39,933 nucleotides of DNA from a virus. Shown here piece by piece: positions 33,814 through 39,933 of the stretch. The notes under the pieces are model-generated. The model did not search any database. It saw only the letters and a program-made list of their open reading frames with translations, and had not been told where the DNA came from. Made by a program: the position numbers and the translations under genes. The DNA lies in IMG/VR virus record IMGVR_UViG_3300042454_000132, positions 1-39,933 of that record. The stretch is one strand, 5' to 3'. Position 1 is the first letter of the stretch. Every line of letters begins with the position of its first letter.

Positions 33814-34104
33814 ATGGATACAAATAAAATACAACAACAAGCAAAAGAATTAATGAACTTTATTGACTTATATGGTACAGATATATTATTTAAAGCATTA
33901 AAACAATATCCTTTCGTAAGCTATACAAATAAAAGCATACCAAAACAAGGAAGCCCAACAAGACTAACAAAAGATATTTGTTTAAATAAAGCTAAGGAGT
34001 TAAAAGTATTAAAATTTATAAGTCATAAAGACGGCAAAAGTACGGTATTCACAAACAAAGGAGTATATCAATTCTTTGCAGCAGGGCAACAAGTAAAAAA
34101 TTAA
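33814..34104 (+). CDS. Small early protein, possible winged-helix-like
   Basis: This 96-residue basic protein has a helical start (MDTNKIQQQAKELMNFIDLY) and a basic middle. Its end (LKFISHKDGKSTVFTNKGVYQFF) resembles the wing of a winged-helix domain. That reading is only by eye. The gene sits in the run of small early genes with the same leader style. Confidence 0.45.
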   Translation: MDTNKIQQQAKELMNFIDLYGTDILFKALKQYPFVSYTNKSIPKQGSPTRLTKDICLNKAKELKVLKFISHKDGKSTVFTNKGVYQFFAAGQQVKN

Positions 34105-34129
34105 CCTTAAACACAAAACACAAAACAAA

Positions 34130-34465
34130 ATGAACACAGAAAATAATAAATTGATAGCAGAGTTTTTATTAACAACGCAAAAAACAGAAAGGTTAGACGA
34201 TTGTTATATACACAAAGGTATAGCGTATCACATTGAAGACTTAAATTTTGACACAGACTGGAACTGGCTTATGGTAGTGGTAGAAAAAATTGAAAGCATG
34301 AACTACTATGTAGATATAATGAATAAAGCAGTAAGCATTAACAATGATGAAGATATGATAGTAGACCTTTCAGGCAAAGATTTTAGCACCAAAATAGAAG
34401 CCGTTTACAAAGCAGTAGTTGAGTTTATTAAATTCTATAACCAAACACAAATTATTAAACAATAA
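34130..34465 (+). CDS. Hypothetical early protein
   Basis: This 111-residue acidic protein has a beta pattern in the middle (YHIEDLNFDTDWNWLMVVVE) and helices after it. Its last codons (QTQIIKQ, stop) lie within a 45-bp sequence repeated at 35065-35109, where it is non-coding leader. No function recognised. Confidence 0.5.
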   Translation: MNTENNKLIAEFLLTTQKTERLDDCYIHKGIAYHIEDLNFDTDWNWLMVVVEKIESMNYYVDIMNKAVSINNDEDMIVDLSGKDFSTKIEAVYKAVVEFIKFYNQTQIIKQ

Positions 34466-34487
34466 TCAAAAATTAAAAAAATGAAAA
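34443..34487 (+). repeat. 45-bp leader repeat, copy 1
   Basis: This sequence differs at only two positions from 35065-35109. It covers the last codons of one gene, the gap, and the ATGAAAA start of the next. Confidence 0.75.
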
Positions 34488-35047
34488 ATCAAATAAAAAA
34501 CTTACATGGTCAAACAAAAGTATTTGACCAAAATACATTAAATACATTAGTATCGTTCCATATTGGTAGAGGAGGACGATTTCATAATTCAGGATTCAAG
34601 AAATTTATAGACACAGATAAATGTATTGACGATTACGTTAGCGATTTGTTTATATCTTTTGAAAATTACGAAAGCGTTGCAAAAGAAATAGAAGATAGGA
34701 CTAATATAATGGAGTTGCTTAATATTGCTTCGGAAAAAGAAAGCGCAGAAAGCAAAGAATATCAAAGACTTAAACATATTGGTTTAAACTTAGGTCAATT
34801 GATATATGTAGACCATAATGGATGCGAAGTAGGTTTGTTTGTAGTAAATGATGGCACTGGATGTATTGACATTGATGGAGATTATAATACTACAATAGTA
34901 TGTAGGCTTGAAGATTGTAGCGACGAAGAATTAAGACTAATAATAGACCACTCCGGATCAAATGAATATAACGAATATGCACAATATTACGGGCATGCAA
35001 GTCAAGATACTATTGATTACGCAGCGTTTATGCTTGGCTTAATATAA
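34481..35047 (+). CDS. Conserved early protein (FHIGRGGRF family)
   Basis: This 188-residue acidic protein contains VSFHIGRGGRFHNSGF near residues 28-43, and near the C-terminus DGTGCIDIDGDYNTTIVCRL followed by DEELRLIIDH. The FHIGRGGRF segment is familiar from proteins on Bacteroidota plasmids, conjugative elements and phages; no activity is known to me. It shares its leader with the next gene (45-bp repeat). Confidence 0.6.
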   Translation: MKNQIKNLHGQTKVFDQNTLNTLVSFHIGRGGRFHNSGFKKFIDTDKCIDDYVSDLFISFENYESVAKEIEDRTNIMELLNIASEKESAESKEYQRLKHIGLNLGQLIYVDHNGCEVGLFVVNDGTGCIDIDGDYNTTIVCRLEDCSDEELRLIIDHSGSNEYNEYAQYYGHASQDTIDYAAFMLGLI

Positions 35048-35064
35048 TCTTATTCATAAAAACA

Positions 35065-35109
35065 AAACACAAATTCTTAAACAATAATCAAAAATTAAAT
35101 AAATGAAAA
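35065..35109 (+). repeat. 45-bp leader repeat, copy 2
   Basis: This is a near-identical copy (43 of 45) of 34443-34487, here fully intergenic up to the start codon at 35103. It points to duplication of a leader or gene unit. Confidence 0.75.
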
Positions 35110-35321
35110 CTTTAAAATCAATTAAAAAATTTCCCTGCCACTTTAGAATAACTACCACTGATGAAGAAATAATAGTGCTAGACTTTGATGGACAACAAGG
35201 TATATTTACTCAAGAAGAATGGTTGTATGATGAAGTACTATGCCAATTTGATGAGCAAAGTCAAAAAGCTATACTTAACGAGTTAGAAAATACTTGTAAT
35301 AACTTCTTTTTCAAACCTTAA
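35103..35321 (+). CDS. Small hypothetical early protein
   Basis: This 72-residue acidic protein has a beta hairpin-like N-terminus (CHFRITTTDEEIIVLDFDG) and a helical C-terminus. Its start is fixed by the second copy of the 45-bp leader repeat. No function recognised. Confidence 0.5.
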   Translation: MKTLKSIKKFPCHFRITTTDEEIIVLDFDGQQGIFTQEEWLYDEVLCQFDEQSQKAILNELENTCNNFFFKP

Positions 35322-35334
35322 ACACAAAACACAA

Positions 35335-35559
35335 ATGGCAAATTTAACGAAAGCACAAAGGTATAATAAAAACCTAGATAGAATCTTTGATTCATATAAT
35401 AAGCACCAAAATAGCTTACCTCCAATAGAACTATATACTAAATACCTACACTTAGCAGTAAGCACTCTAAAAATATCTATAAATGAAGCTAGAGATAGAT
35501 ATGGACTATACACAACACAACAATGGGAAACCCTATTAAAATTAAGCTGGAACAAATAA
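35335..35559 (+). CDS. Small basic early protein
   Basis: This 74-residue protein (MANLTKAQRYNKNLDRIF ...) is basic and helical with the segment STLKISINEARDRYGLYT. The start follows ACACAAAACACAA directly. It may bind nucleic acid given its charge, but no motif is evident. Confidence 0.5.
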   Translation: MANLTKAQRYNKNLDRIFDSYNKHQNSLPPIELYTKYLHLAVSTLKISINEARDRYGLYTTQQWETLLKLSWNK

Positions 35560-35598
35560 TAATTTAATAAATATTCACAAAACACAAAATAAAATATC

Positions 35599-36138
35599 AT
35601 GGCAAATAATTGTTATAACTCAATAGAATTTACTGGAACTAAAAAAGAGATAGATGATTTCTTTAAAATAAATAATTTAGAAACTGAAACAAATGGGACG
35701 GACCTATATTCAAATCTAGTTGAAAAATACAAATCTAATGGAGATGATGCAAGGTGGTTTGATATGTATGTAGAAAGATATTTAGATGAAAACTTTTATA
35801 TTAGTGGAGATTCTGCATGGTGTCCATCGCTAGACCTAATCACAAACATAAGCAAACAATATCCGTCTTTTGTAATTAGATATGAATATGAGGAATCTGG
35901 ATGCGATTTCGCAGGATATGCAGATATTCAAAACGGGAATTGCACTGATAATTGCTATACCTTTTGGAAAGGTATATTTGAATTGAGAGGAACAGAAGAA
36001 GCAATAAATTATATACTAGAAAGTGAACTAGATTCTTATGAAAATGTAGAAGAATTAAAAGAAGCTGATTTTTGGCAACTACTAGACGAGGAACAACAAA
36101 AAGAAGTATTAGAGGCATTTACATCAAACCAATCTTAA
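35599..36138 (+). CDS. Api92/DUF1281-like ferredoxin-fold protein
   Basis: This 179-residue protein begins MANNCYNSIEFTGTKKEIDD and has YISGDSAWCPS and YEYEESGCDFAGYADI. The order 'N-C-N ... G ... SGDSAW-P ... YEE-G-DFAG' is the signature of the Api92-like/DUF1281 family found on phages and conjugative elements, predicted to have a ferredoxin-like fold; the function is unknown. The C-terminal 45 residues are an acidic helical extension. Confidence 0.65.
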   Translation: MANNCYNSIEFTGTKKEIDDFFKINNLETETNGTDLYSNLVEKYKSNGDDARWFDMYVERYLDENFYISGDSAWCPSLDLITNISKQYPSFVIRYEYEESGCDFAGYADIQNGNCTDNCYTFWKGIFELRGTEEAINYILESELDSYENVEELKEADFWQLLDEEQQKEVLEAFTSNQS

Positions 36139-36155
36139 TAATCAAAACACAGACA

Positions 36156-36239
36156 ATGGAAAAGGATATATATAAAGCATTTATTTACGTTACGTTCTGC
36201 ATCGGAGCAATAGCAGTAATTTACAATCTATTCAATTAA
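36156..36239 (+). CDS. 27-residue membrane miniprotein
   Basis: ATG at 36156 with leader AATCAAAACACAGACA encodes MEKDIYKAFIYVTFCIGAIA and seven more residues, ending YNLFN. Most of it is one hydrophobic helix. The family-type leader before it and the gene-sized fit between neighbours argue for a real gene despite its length. Confidence 0.5.
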   Translation: MEKDIYKAFIYVTFCIGAIAVIYNLFN

Positions 36240-36250
36240 AACACAAAACA

Positions 36251-36481
36251 ATGCACACAAAAATAAATCTAAAAGACTTAGGGCAAGATATGAAAGTAAT
36301 ATTTATTGCTTCTGATGGTGAAATTCTAAACACAGACCACAATGCTAAAGCATTTATAGGCAAGTTTGTAGACCCAAATAAGTTAAATGTAGGAGATAGC
36401 ATAAGAATAGGTGCAATAGGCACAAAATACACGAAATACGAGGGATTGATAATCGAAAAAATTACTAGAGATGATATTTGA
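36251..36481 (+). CDS. Small hypothetical early protein
   Basis: This 76-residue, beta-rich protein (VIFIASDGEILNTDHNAKAF; VGDSIRIGAIGTKYTKYEG) may form a small barrel. It ends in TGA, which shows that TGA is used as stop here. The next gene starts inside its last codons (11-bp overlap). Confidence 0.5.
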   Translation: MHTKINLKDLGQDMKVIFIASDGEILNTDHNAKAFIGKFVDPNKLNVGDSIRIGAIGTKYTKYEGLIIEKITRDDI

Positions 36482-36683
36482 CACAAAAATTATAGCACAA
36501 AGTATCTGTAATCAAACTACAGAACTAGATATTATTGATAAACTAGATGCTAAAGCCGAAAGGATGCTACTAGATAAGAAAATATGGCAACAAATAATGG
36601 TTGATGATCCAACCGAAAACTTAAAAAAACTAATGCTACAATGGAAAATACAAATACAATTACGAAGCTCCCAGCCACAATAG
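36471..36683 (+). CDS. Small helical early protein
   Basis: This 70-residue, mostly helical protein (TELDIIDKLDAKAERMLLDK) ends in TAG. Its start overlaps the end of the gene before, so the two are probably coupled. No function recognised. Confidence 0.4.
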   Translation: MIFDTKIIAQSICNQTTELDIIDKLDAKAERMLLDKKIWQQIMVDDPTENLKKLMLQWKIQIQLRSSQPQ

Positions 36684-36871
36684 GTAAACACAAAACACAC
36701 ACTTTAAAGCTATATTTCAAACACATGGAGTTGAAAGCTAGTCTTAATGAAACCTTTGAACTAGAAGCTCTATACAAGTACCTGAATGAAGAAGAAAAAG
36801 AACAATCACTGAAATACCTCAATAAAAAAGGCTATAATTTAACTAATCAAACAATTTTAATATCATGCTAA
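36641..36871 (+). CDS. Small early protein, start uncertain
   Basis: From ATG 36641 the protein has 76 residues, but this overlaps the previous gene by 43 bp and the first ~28 residues are low in complexity. An in-frame ATG at 36725 (MELKASLNETFELEAL) lies downstream of AAACACAAAACACACA, the early leader type, giving 48 residues. I favour the shorter form slightly. The gene ends 7 bp into the next one. Confidence 0.4.
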   Translation: MENTNTITKLPATIGKHKTHTLKLYFKHMELKASLNETFELEALYKYLNEEEKEQSLKYLNKKGYNLTNQTILISC

Positions 36872-37197
36872 ACTATATATTATTTCAAAACCCAAAAGAC
36901 ACATATTCTGGACTGCCCCATGCAAGTTGTATGATTTACAAACCAGGACAACAGCTAATCAATTACAACCTAAGTAATTCTGATGTAAAAGATAAGCCAT
37001 TTCTCAATACAGAACTACTTGGTAGAATCATAAAAGCTAAAATTGATAAACTCAATTACTCTATTCAGTACGCATACTGGATGCACTCTAAGATTTACGG
37101 AGTAAAAAGAAACTTTGAGGAATTTAGAATCAATAAAACTCACTATGAAAAGGTAATTCTAGCAAAGAAAATCAAAACACAATCTAAATTTTCTTAA
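36865..37197 (+). CDS. Hypothetical early protein
   Basis: This 110-residue basic protein (MLNYILFQNPKDTYSGLPH ...) has a central helical part (LLGRIIKAKIDKLNYSIQYA) and a basic C-terminus. Its last codons lie inside a 22-bp sequence that is identical to the non-coding leader at 32548-32569. No family recognised. Confidence 0.5.
   Translation: MLNYILFQNPKDTYSGLPHASCMIYKPGQQLINYNLSNSDVKDKPFLNTELLGRIIKAKIDKLNYSIQYAYWMHSKIYGVKRNFEEFRINKTHYEKVILAKKIKTQSKFS
37170..37191 (+). repeat. 22-bp repeat shared with 32548-32569
   Basis: AATCAAAACACAATCTAAAT plus two more T is identical in both places. Here it is coding (end of the 110-aa gene) and followed by the promoter at 37216; at 32548 it is the leader of an interrupted gene. 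AATCTAAATTT also occurs at 30051 and 30350. Confidence 0.7.
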
Positions 37198-37215
37198 ATT
37201 ATTAATGAAAAATAT

Positions 37216-37245
37216 TTTGCATTTAATAAAATTTAGTTATATTTG
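37216..37245 (+). promoter_or_regulatory. Second rightward early promoter
   Basis: TTTG (37216-37219), an 18-bp spacer and TATATTTG (37238-37245). The upstream flank GAAAAATATTTTGCATT is identical to that of the promoter at 31250. It drives the recombination genes from 37266. Confidence 0.75.
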
Positions 37246-37265
37246 CACTGCTAAAAAATAATATT

Positions 37266-37604
37266 ATGGACAAAAATAAATACAATCACTTAGACAACTT
37301 CATTAAACTAGAAGAAGAACTACAATCTATACTAGAACGCTATCCATACGTTGAAAAAATCAATTTAGTTTATCAAGCTAATAGATTATCACAAAACAAT
37401 CTAAATGCCTTAGAATTGGCTTATAGCAACTCTGATGCACAGATAGTAAACAACGAACATTCAGGAGAATTTGAAAGCTATTTTATGCTAAAATCTAACA
37501 AGCTAGAAATGTGTACTTGCAATGAGATAACTCCAATGAGTGATTCTGATAAAAAAGAGGAACTAGGGATTGAAAGACTAGAAGATTCAAGACAATCAAA
37601 TTAA
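37266..37604 (+). CDS. Hypothetical acidic protein
   Basis: This 112-residue acidic protein (LDNFIKLEEELQSILERYPY near the start) has a short Cys pair (MCTCNE) and a disordered C-terminus (KKEELGIERLEDSRQSN). First gene behind the promoter at 37216 and 25 bp before the annealing protein; possibly a replication or recombination accessory factor by position only. Confidence 0.5.
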   Translation: MDKNKYNHLDNFIKLEEELQSILERYPYVEKINLVYQANRLSQNNLNALELAYSNSDAQIVNNEHSGEFESYFMLKSNKLEMCTCNEITPMSDSDKKEELGIERLEDSRQSN

Positions 37605-37629
37605 TTAATCAAAACACAAATACTAAAAA

Positions 37630-38268
37630 ATGTCAGACAACAAGCCACAATTAGCACTAATTAAGAAAAGCGATTTAACTTTATGCGATTCGCAATTACT
37701 TTCTGAAAATCAACTGCAATTCATTCTTAGACCTACTCCAGAGAAATTCAAACGTAAAAGACCAGCCAAAGGTGGTGGAACGTGGGACTATGTTTCAGTA
37801 GGCTATATCCAAAAAGCACTAAACCTTATGTTTGGTTGGGATTGGGATTTTGAAGTTACAGAGCAAATAGTAAACATAGAAGCTAAAGAGGTAATTTGTA
37901 AAGGTAGATTAACCGTAAGAATAGTTAAAGACGAGCAAACTAGAACGATAACTAAAACTCAATTCGGAAATAAGGATATTATGTTTAGAAAAGATGGCAA
38001 TATTCCATTATCTCTAGGTAACGACTTAAAATCAGCTGCATCAGATGCACTTAAAAAATGTGCATCCATGCTAGGTATTGCACAAGATGTTTATAATGCT
38101 ACTGAATTTAAGGAAGTAGTTATTGAAGAAACGGTATTCAAAGATGTTGCATTAATGCTTACAAACTGCGAAAATGCAGATGAAGTAGATGCAGTTTACT
38201 TTATGCTCAATGAGGAAGAACAAACTAAGTATTATCCACTATTTAATAAATTGAAAAATGGATTTTAA
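37630..38268 (+). CDS. Rad52-family single-strand annealing protein
   Basis: This 212-residue protein has the Rad52/Rad22 pattern: RPTPEKFKRKRPAKGGGTW, DYVSVGYIQKALNLMFGWDW, a beta sheet with the VICKGRLTVRI strand, then SLGNDLKSAASDALKKCASM followed by LGIAQDVY. It would coat single-stranded DNA and anneal complementary strands in phage recombination. The gene overlaps the start of a RecE/YqaJ-type exonuclease by 11 bp, the classic two-component recombination unit. The last ~45 residues are an acidic tail. Confidence 0.8.
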   Translation: MSDNKPQLALIKKSDLTLCDSQLLSENQLQFILRPTPEKFKRKRPAKGGGTWDYVSVGYIQKALNLMFGWDWDFEVTEQIVNIEAKEVICKGRLTVRIVKDEQTRTITKTQFGNKDIMFRKDGNIPLSLGNDLKSAASDALKKCASMLGIAQDVYNATEFKEVVIEETVFKDVALMLTNCENADEVDAVYFMLNEEEQTKYYPLFNKLKNGF

Positions 38269-39178
38269 CGATTACCTATTCAGAAGCCACATGGTTGGGA
38301 ATATCATTTGTTCATCAAATCCTTTAACTGAGAATCAAAAGGCTAAATTTGAGGAACTACATCAAAGATTTATTGGTAATGGTAAGTCATTGACTGCCAA
38401 CCAAGATGCAGAGTACATATCTTTACGACACAAAGACAATGAATCAAAGATTATCAAATTCACAGATACTGCAAAAAATGCTCTAGCCGATATAGTTTTT
38501 TATGAAACTACTGGCCGAAAAAACTTACTAGATACTAAGTATTTCAAAAAAGGTATTATATGCGAAAAAGAATCAAGAGATTTACTTTCTTCTGTTGCCG
38601 GAATACTATTCACAAAAGATGATGAAAGAAAGTCGAACAAGTGGGTAACAGGGAAAAGAGATATAAAATTTGACATTATCCTAGATATTAAAAACTCATT
38701 TAGCCTAGAATCATTTAGAAAACATTTACTAGAAAGCACCAATGCAATATACCTAAGTCAAATGGATTGCTATATGGAGCTATGGGATAGCAAAAATTCA
38801 ATCATTTGCCATTGCTTGATAGATACTCCAATACAACTTGTAAACAACGAAATTAGAACATTATCTTATAAAGTAGATTTATATAATCCTGGTGGAGATA
38901 TTTATGATGATAGAATCCCAGAAGTGAAGTCCGTAATACAAAATCATATCTTTACTCGTAAAGGACTAGAAGAATATTGTCAGCAATCTACAAATATCTT
39001 CATTGAATGGTTTGATGATTTCAAAGAGATACCAAAAGAGCAAAGAGTTCACATGATTGAGCATCCATTTAGCCAAGATAGAATTGAACAAAGAAATGAG
39101 TGTATCATTAAAGCTAGGGAGTACATGAATACAATTAAACCTACTAATAAAATTATAAATTTAAAAGATTATTTATGA
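38258..39178 (+). CDS. RecE/YqaJ-type exonuclease (PD-(D/E)XK)
   Basis: This 306-residue protein carries KKGIICEKESRDLLSSV (acidic residues E103 and E105) followed by VTGKRDIKFDIILDIKNS, in which D143-I-K145 fits the D/E-x-K end of the PD-(D/E)XK nuclease core and D139 or D135 the first metal ligand. Such exonucleases resect double-stranded ends to supply the annealing protein. It overlaps the Rad52-like gene upstream and the next gene by 4 bp (ATGA). The family is inferred from motifs plus neighbourhood. Confidence 0.7.
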   Translation: MDFNDYLFRSHMVGNIICSSNPLTENQKAKFEELHQRFIGNGKSLTANQDAEYISLRHKDNESKIIKFTDTAKNALADIVFYETTGRKNLLDTKYFKKGIICEKESRDLLSSVAGILFTKDDERKSNKWVTGKRDIKFDIILDIKNSFSLESFRKHLLESTNAIYLSQMDCYMELWDSKNSIICHCLIDTPIQLVNNEIRTLSYKVDLYNPGGDIYDDRIPEVKSVIQNHIFTRKGLEEYCQQSTNIFIEWFDDFKEIPKEQRVHMIEHPFSQDRIEQRNECIIKAREYMNTIKPTNKIINLKDYL

Positions 39179-39477
39179 GAATAGAATCGCAAGGCACAAA
39201 AAACTTTAAGAAATTCATGCTTAAAGCAAAAAAAATAAATTATAGCAAGAATTTGAAAAACTTAAAAAATGAATTTAAGCTAGATGACAGGCAGTATGAT
39301 TTGCTATATAGATACTTAATTATGGTATTTTGCAAGCCTACAATTCAAGTTTATATTGGTGGATCAGAAATACCTCATATAAAGAAGAATATTGAGAAAG
39401 CAAATCAGATATACTTGTACGCACAAGCATTTGTTAGTGAAAATAAAATATTGCTTAATCAAGAAATAATTGATTAA
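39175..39477 (+). CDS. Hypothetical protein coupled to the exonuclease
   Basis: This 100-residue, very basic, helical N-terminus (FKKFMLKAKKINYSKNLKNL) is followed by LDDRQYDLLYRYLIMVFC. The ATGA overlap with the exonuclease gene indicates translational coupling and a related role. No family recognised. Confidence 0.55.
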   Translation: MRIESQGTKNFKKFMLKAKKINYSKNLKNLKNEFKLDDRQYDLLYRYLIMVFCKPTIQVYIGGSEIPHIKKNIEKANQIYLYAQAFVSENKILLNQEIID

Positions 39478-39513
39478 CGGAGCAATTTTGCTCAACGGTT
39501 GAAGATATATGAA

Positions 39514-39603
39514 GTGGGAGCATCAAGGAGGTTCGATTCCTCAGGAGAACTATGGTATAAGTGTGAGTAGTGGAGATAGTGGGTTCGACTCCCACCTCCC
39601 ATT
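39514..39603 (+). tRNA. tRNA-like sequence, probably degenerate
   Basis: GTGGGAG (39514-39520) can pair with CTCCCAT (39596-39602) as a 7-bp acceptor stem with one G-T pair. GTGGG-TTCGACT-CCCAC (39579-39595) is a perfect T arm in the right register next to it. At ~90 nt it has the length of a Ser/Leu-type tRNA. But I cannot fold a normal D arm or anticodon arm, and a second T-arm-like sequence (GAGG-TTCGATT-CCTC, 39528-39542) lies inside. It may be a fused or decayed tRNA pair. No anticodon can be assigned. Confidence 0.25.
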
Positions 39604-39616
39604 TCTTATATTCTTT

Positions 39617-39645
39617 GTTATAAAATCGTTTTAATGTTTTATAAC
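39617..39645. repeat. Palindrome left of the mini-cassette
   Basis: GTTATAAAA (39617-39625) and TTTTATAAC (39637-39645) form a perfect 9-bp inverted repeat with an 11-bp loop. GGTTTGCGAATAGGC follows, and an imperfect inverse of that (GCCTATTTGCTG) lies right of the next gene. The rest of 39478-39697 holds the tRNA-like part and the gene leader. Confidence 0.6.
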
Positions 39646-39697
39646 GGTTTGCGAATAGGCTTAGTTTTTAGGCGGTTTAATATAAAAAATCAATAAA

Positions 39698-39868
39698 ATG
39701 GCAAGAATAAAAGTAACAATTACGATACCTGATTATGAATACGAAAATTGGAATGATTTTCAAGATGGTATTGAAGAAATGATGGCAAACTTAAAAGTTG
39801 AAATTCGTGAAGATTTAAAATCAAGGTTTATTAAAAGTTTTGAAGTTGAATCAGAGCATGAAGATTAG
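39698..39868 (+). CDS. 56-residue protein in a palindrome-bounded cassette
   Basis: ATG at 39698 to TAG at 39866-39868 encodes MARIKVTITIPDYEYENW and 38 more residues, acidic with one likely amphipathic helix (EEMMANLKVEIREDLKSRF) and a beta-like start. The leader (TATAAAAAATCAATAAA) is suitable. It sits alone between imperfect inverted repeats (39636-39660 and 39881-39932). The setting is like chromosomal small-gene cassettes rather than phage genes. No family recognised. Confidence 0.5.
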   Translation: MARIKVTITIPDYEYENWNDFQDGIEEMMANLKVEIREDLKSRFIKSFEVESEHED

Positions 39869-39891
39869 CTTAAAAATTGAGCCTATTTGCT

Positions 39892-39932
39892 GTTATAAGT
39901 AAGCGAAGCGACCAGATAGGGTTACTTATAAC
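39892..39932. repeat. Palindrome right of the mini-cassette
   Basis: GTTATAAGTAA (39892-39902) and TTACTTATAAC (39922-39932) form a perfect 11-bp inverted repeat around a 19-bp loop containing GCGAAGCG. It ends at the window edge with TTATAACG, the same bases that follow the left palindrome, suggesting a repeating unit. Confidence 0.65.
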
Positions 39933-39933
39933 G

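Noticed and set aside
39480-39493. Terminator after the last early gene (GAGCA-ATTT-TGCTC)
   Set aside because: The hairpin is clear, but it is followed by AACGGTTGAAG rather than a T run.

Overview
The window looks like part of the genome of a tailed, podovirus-like phage of a low-GC Bacteroidota host, most likely a crAss-like phage (order Crassvirales) or a close relative. Three things point to the host group. The promoters I can read have the Bacteroidota form TTTG-N(18-21)-TAnnTTTG. Shine-Dalgarno sequences are absent and genes are preceded by A-rich leaders. Several small early proteins resemble families common on Bacteroidota mobile elements. The crAss-like assignment rests on gene order (scaffold-like gene, major capsid protein, small ring/adaptor proteins, a ~1350-aa muzzle-type protein, then large virion cargo proteins) and on family resemblance judged by eye, not on a search.

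Layout. (1) 1-397: tail of a small gene, then a promoter/terminator pair that would make a ~65-nt RNA, then the late promoter. (2) 398-24598, plus strand: the late operon. It encodes a scaffold-like protein, the capsid protein with its own terminator, head-tail ring/adaptor proteins, a muzzle/stabilisation protein, two internal virion proteins, and a 3506-aa polyvalent protein with a zinc-protease-like motif and membrane segments. (3) 24599-29650, minus strand: a RuvC-like resolvase, small conserved proteins, a C5 DNA methyltransferase with a repeat-filled recognition region, small membrane proteins, and a candidate structured small RNA between two genes. (4) 29651-31331: 1.7 kb without genes. 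It carries two perfect DnaA-box 9-mers flanking three 21-bp tandem repeats, a sharp switch in strand composition, and several palindromes. This is the best candidate for a replication origin. (5) 31332-39477, plus strand: about twenty small early genes with repeated A/C-rich leaders, ending in a Rad52-type annealing protein and a RecE/YqaJ-type exonuclease. Two adjacent early genes each carry one in-frame TAA. (6) 39478-39933: a tRNA-like region, then a small gene between imperfect palindromes, unlike the phage sequence to its left.

How it works together. Divergent promoters at either side of the origin-like region drive the early genes rightward and the methyltransferase/resolvase group leftward. 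The late promoter at 313-342 drives capsid, tail and cargo genes. The recombination pair (annealing protein plus exonuclease) and the RuvC-like resolvase would serve recombination-dependent replication and genome processing. The methyltransferase would protect phage DNA. Terminase, portal, DNA polymerase and RNA polymerase are not in this window and presumably lie outside it.

The most unusual observations are the paired in-frame TAA codons, the candidate small RNAs (one with a possible pseudoknot to its own terminator loop), the iteron/DnaA-box cluster, and the palindrome-bounded mini-cassette at the right end.
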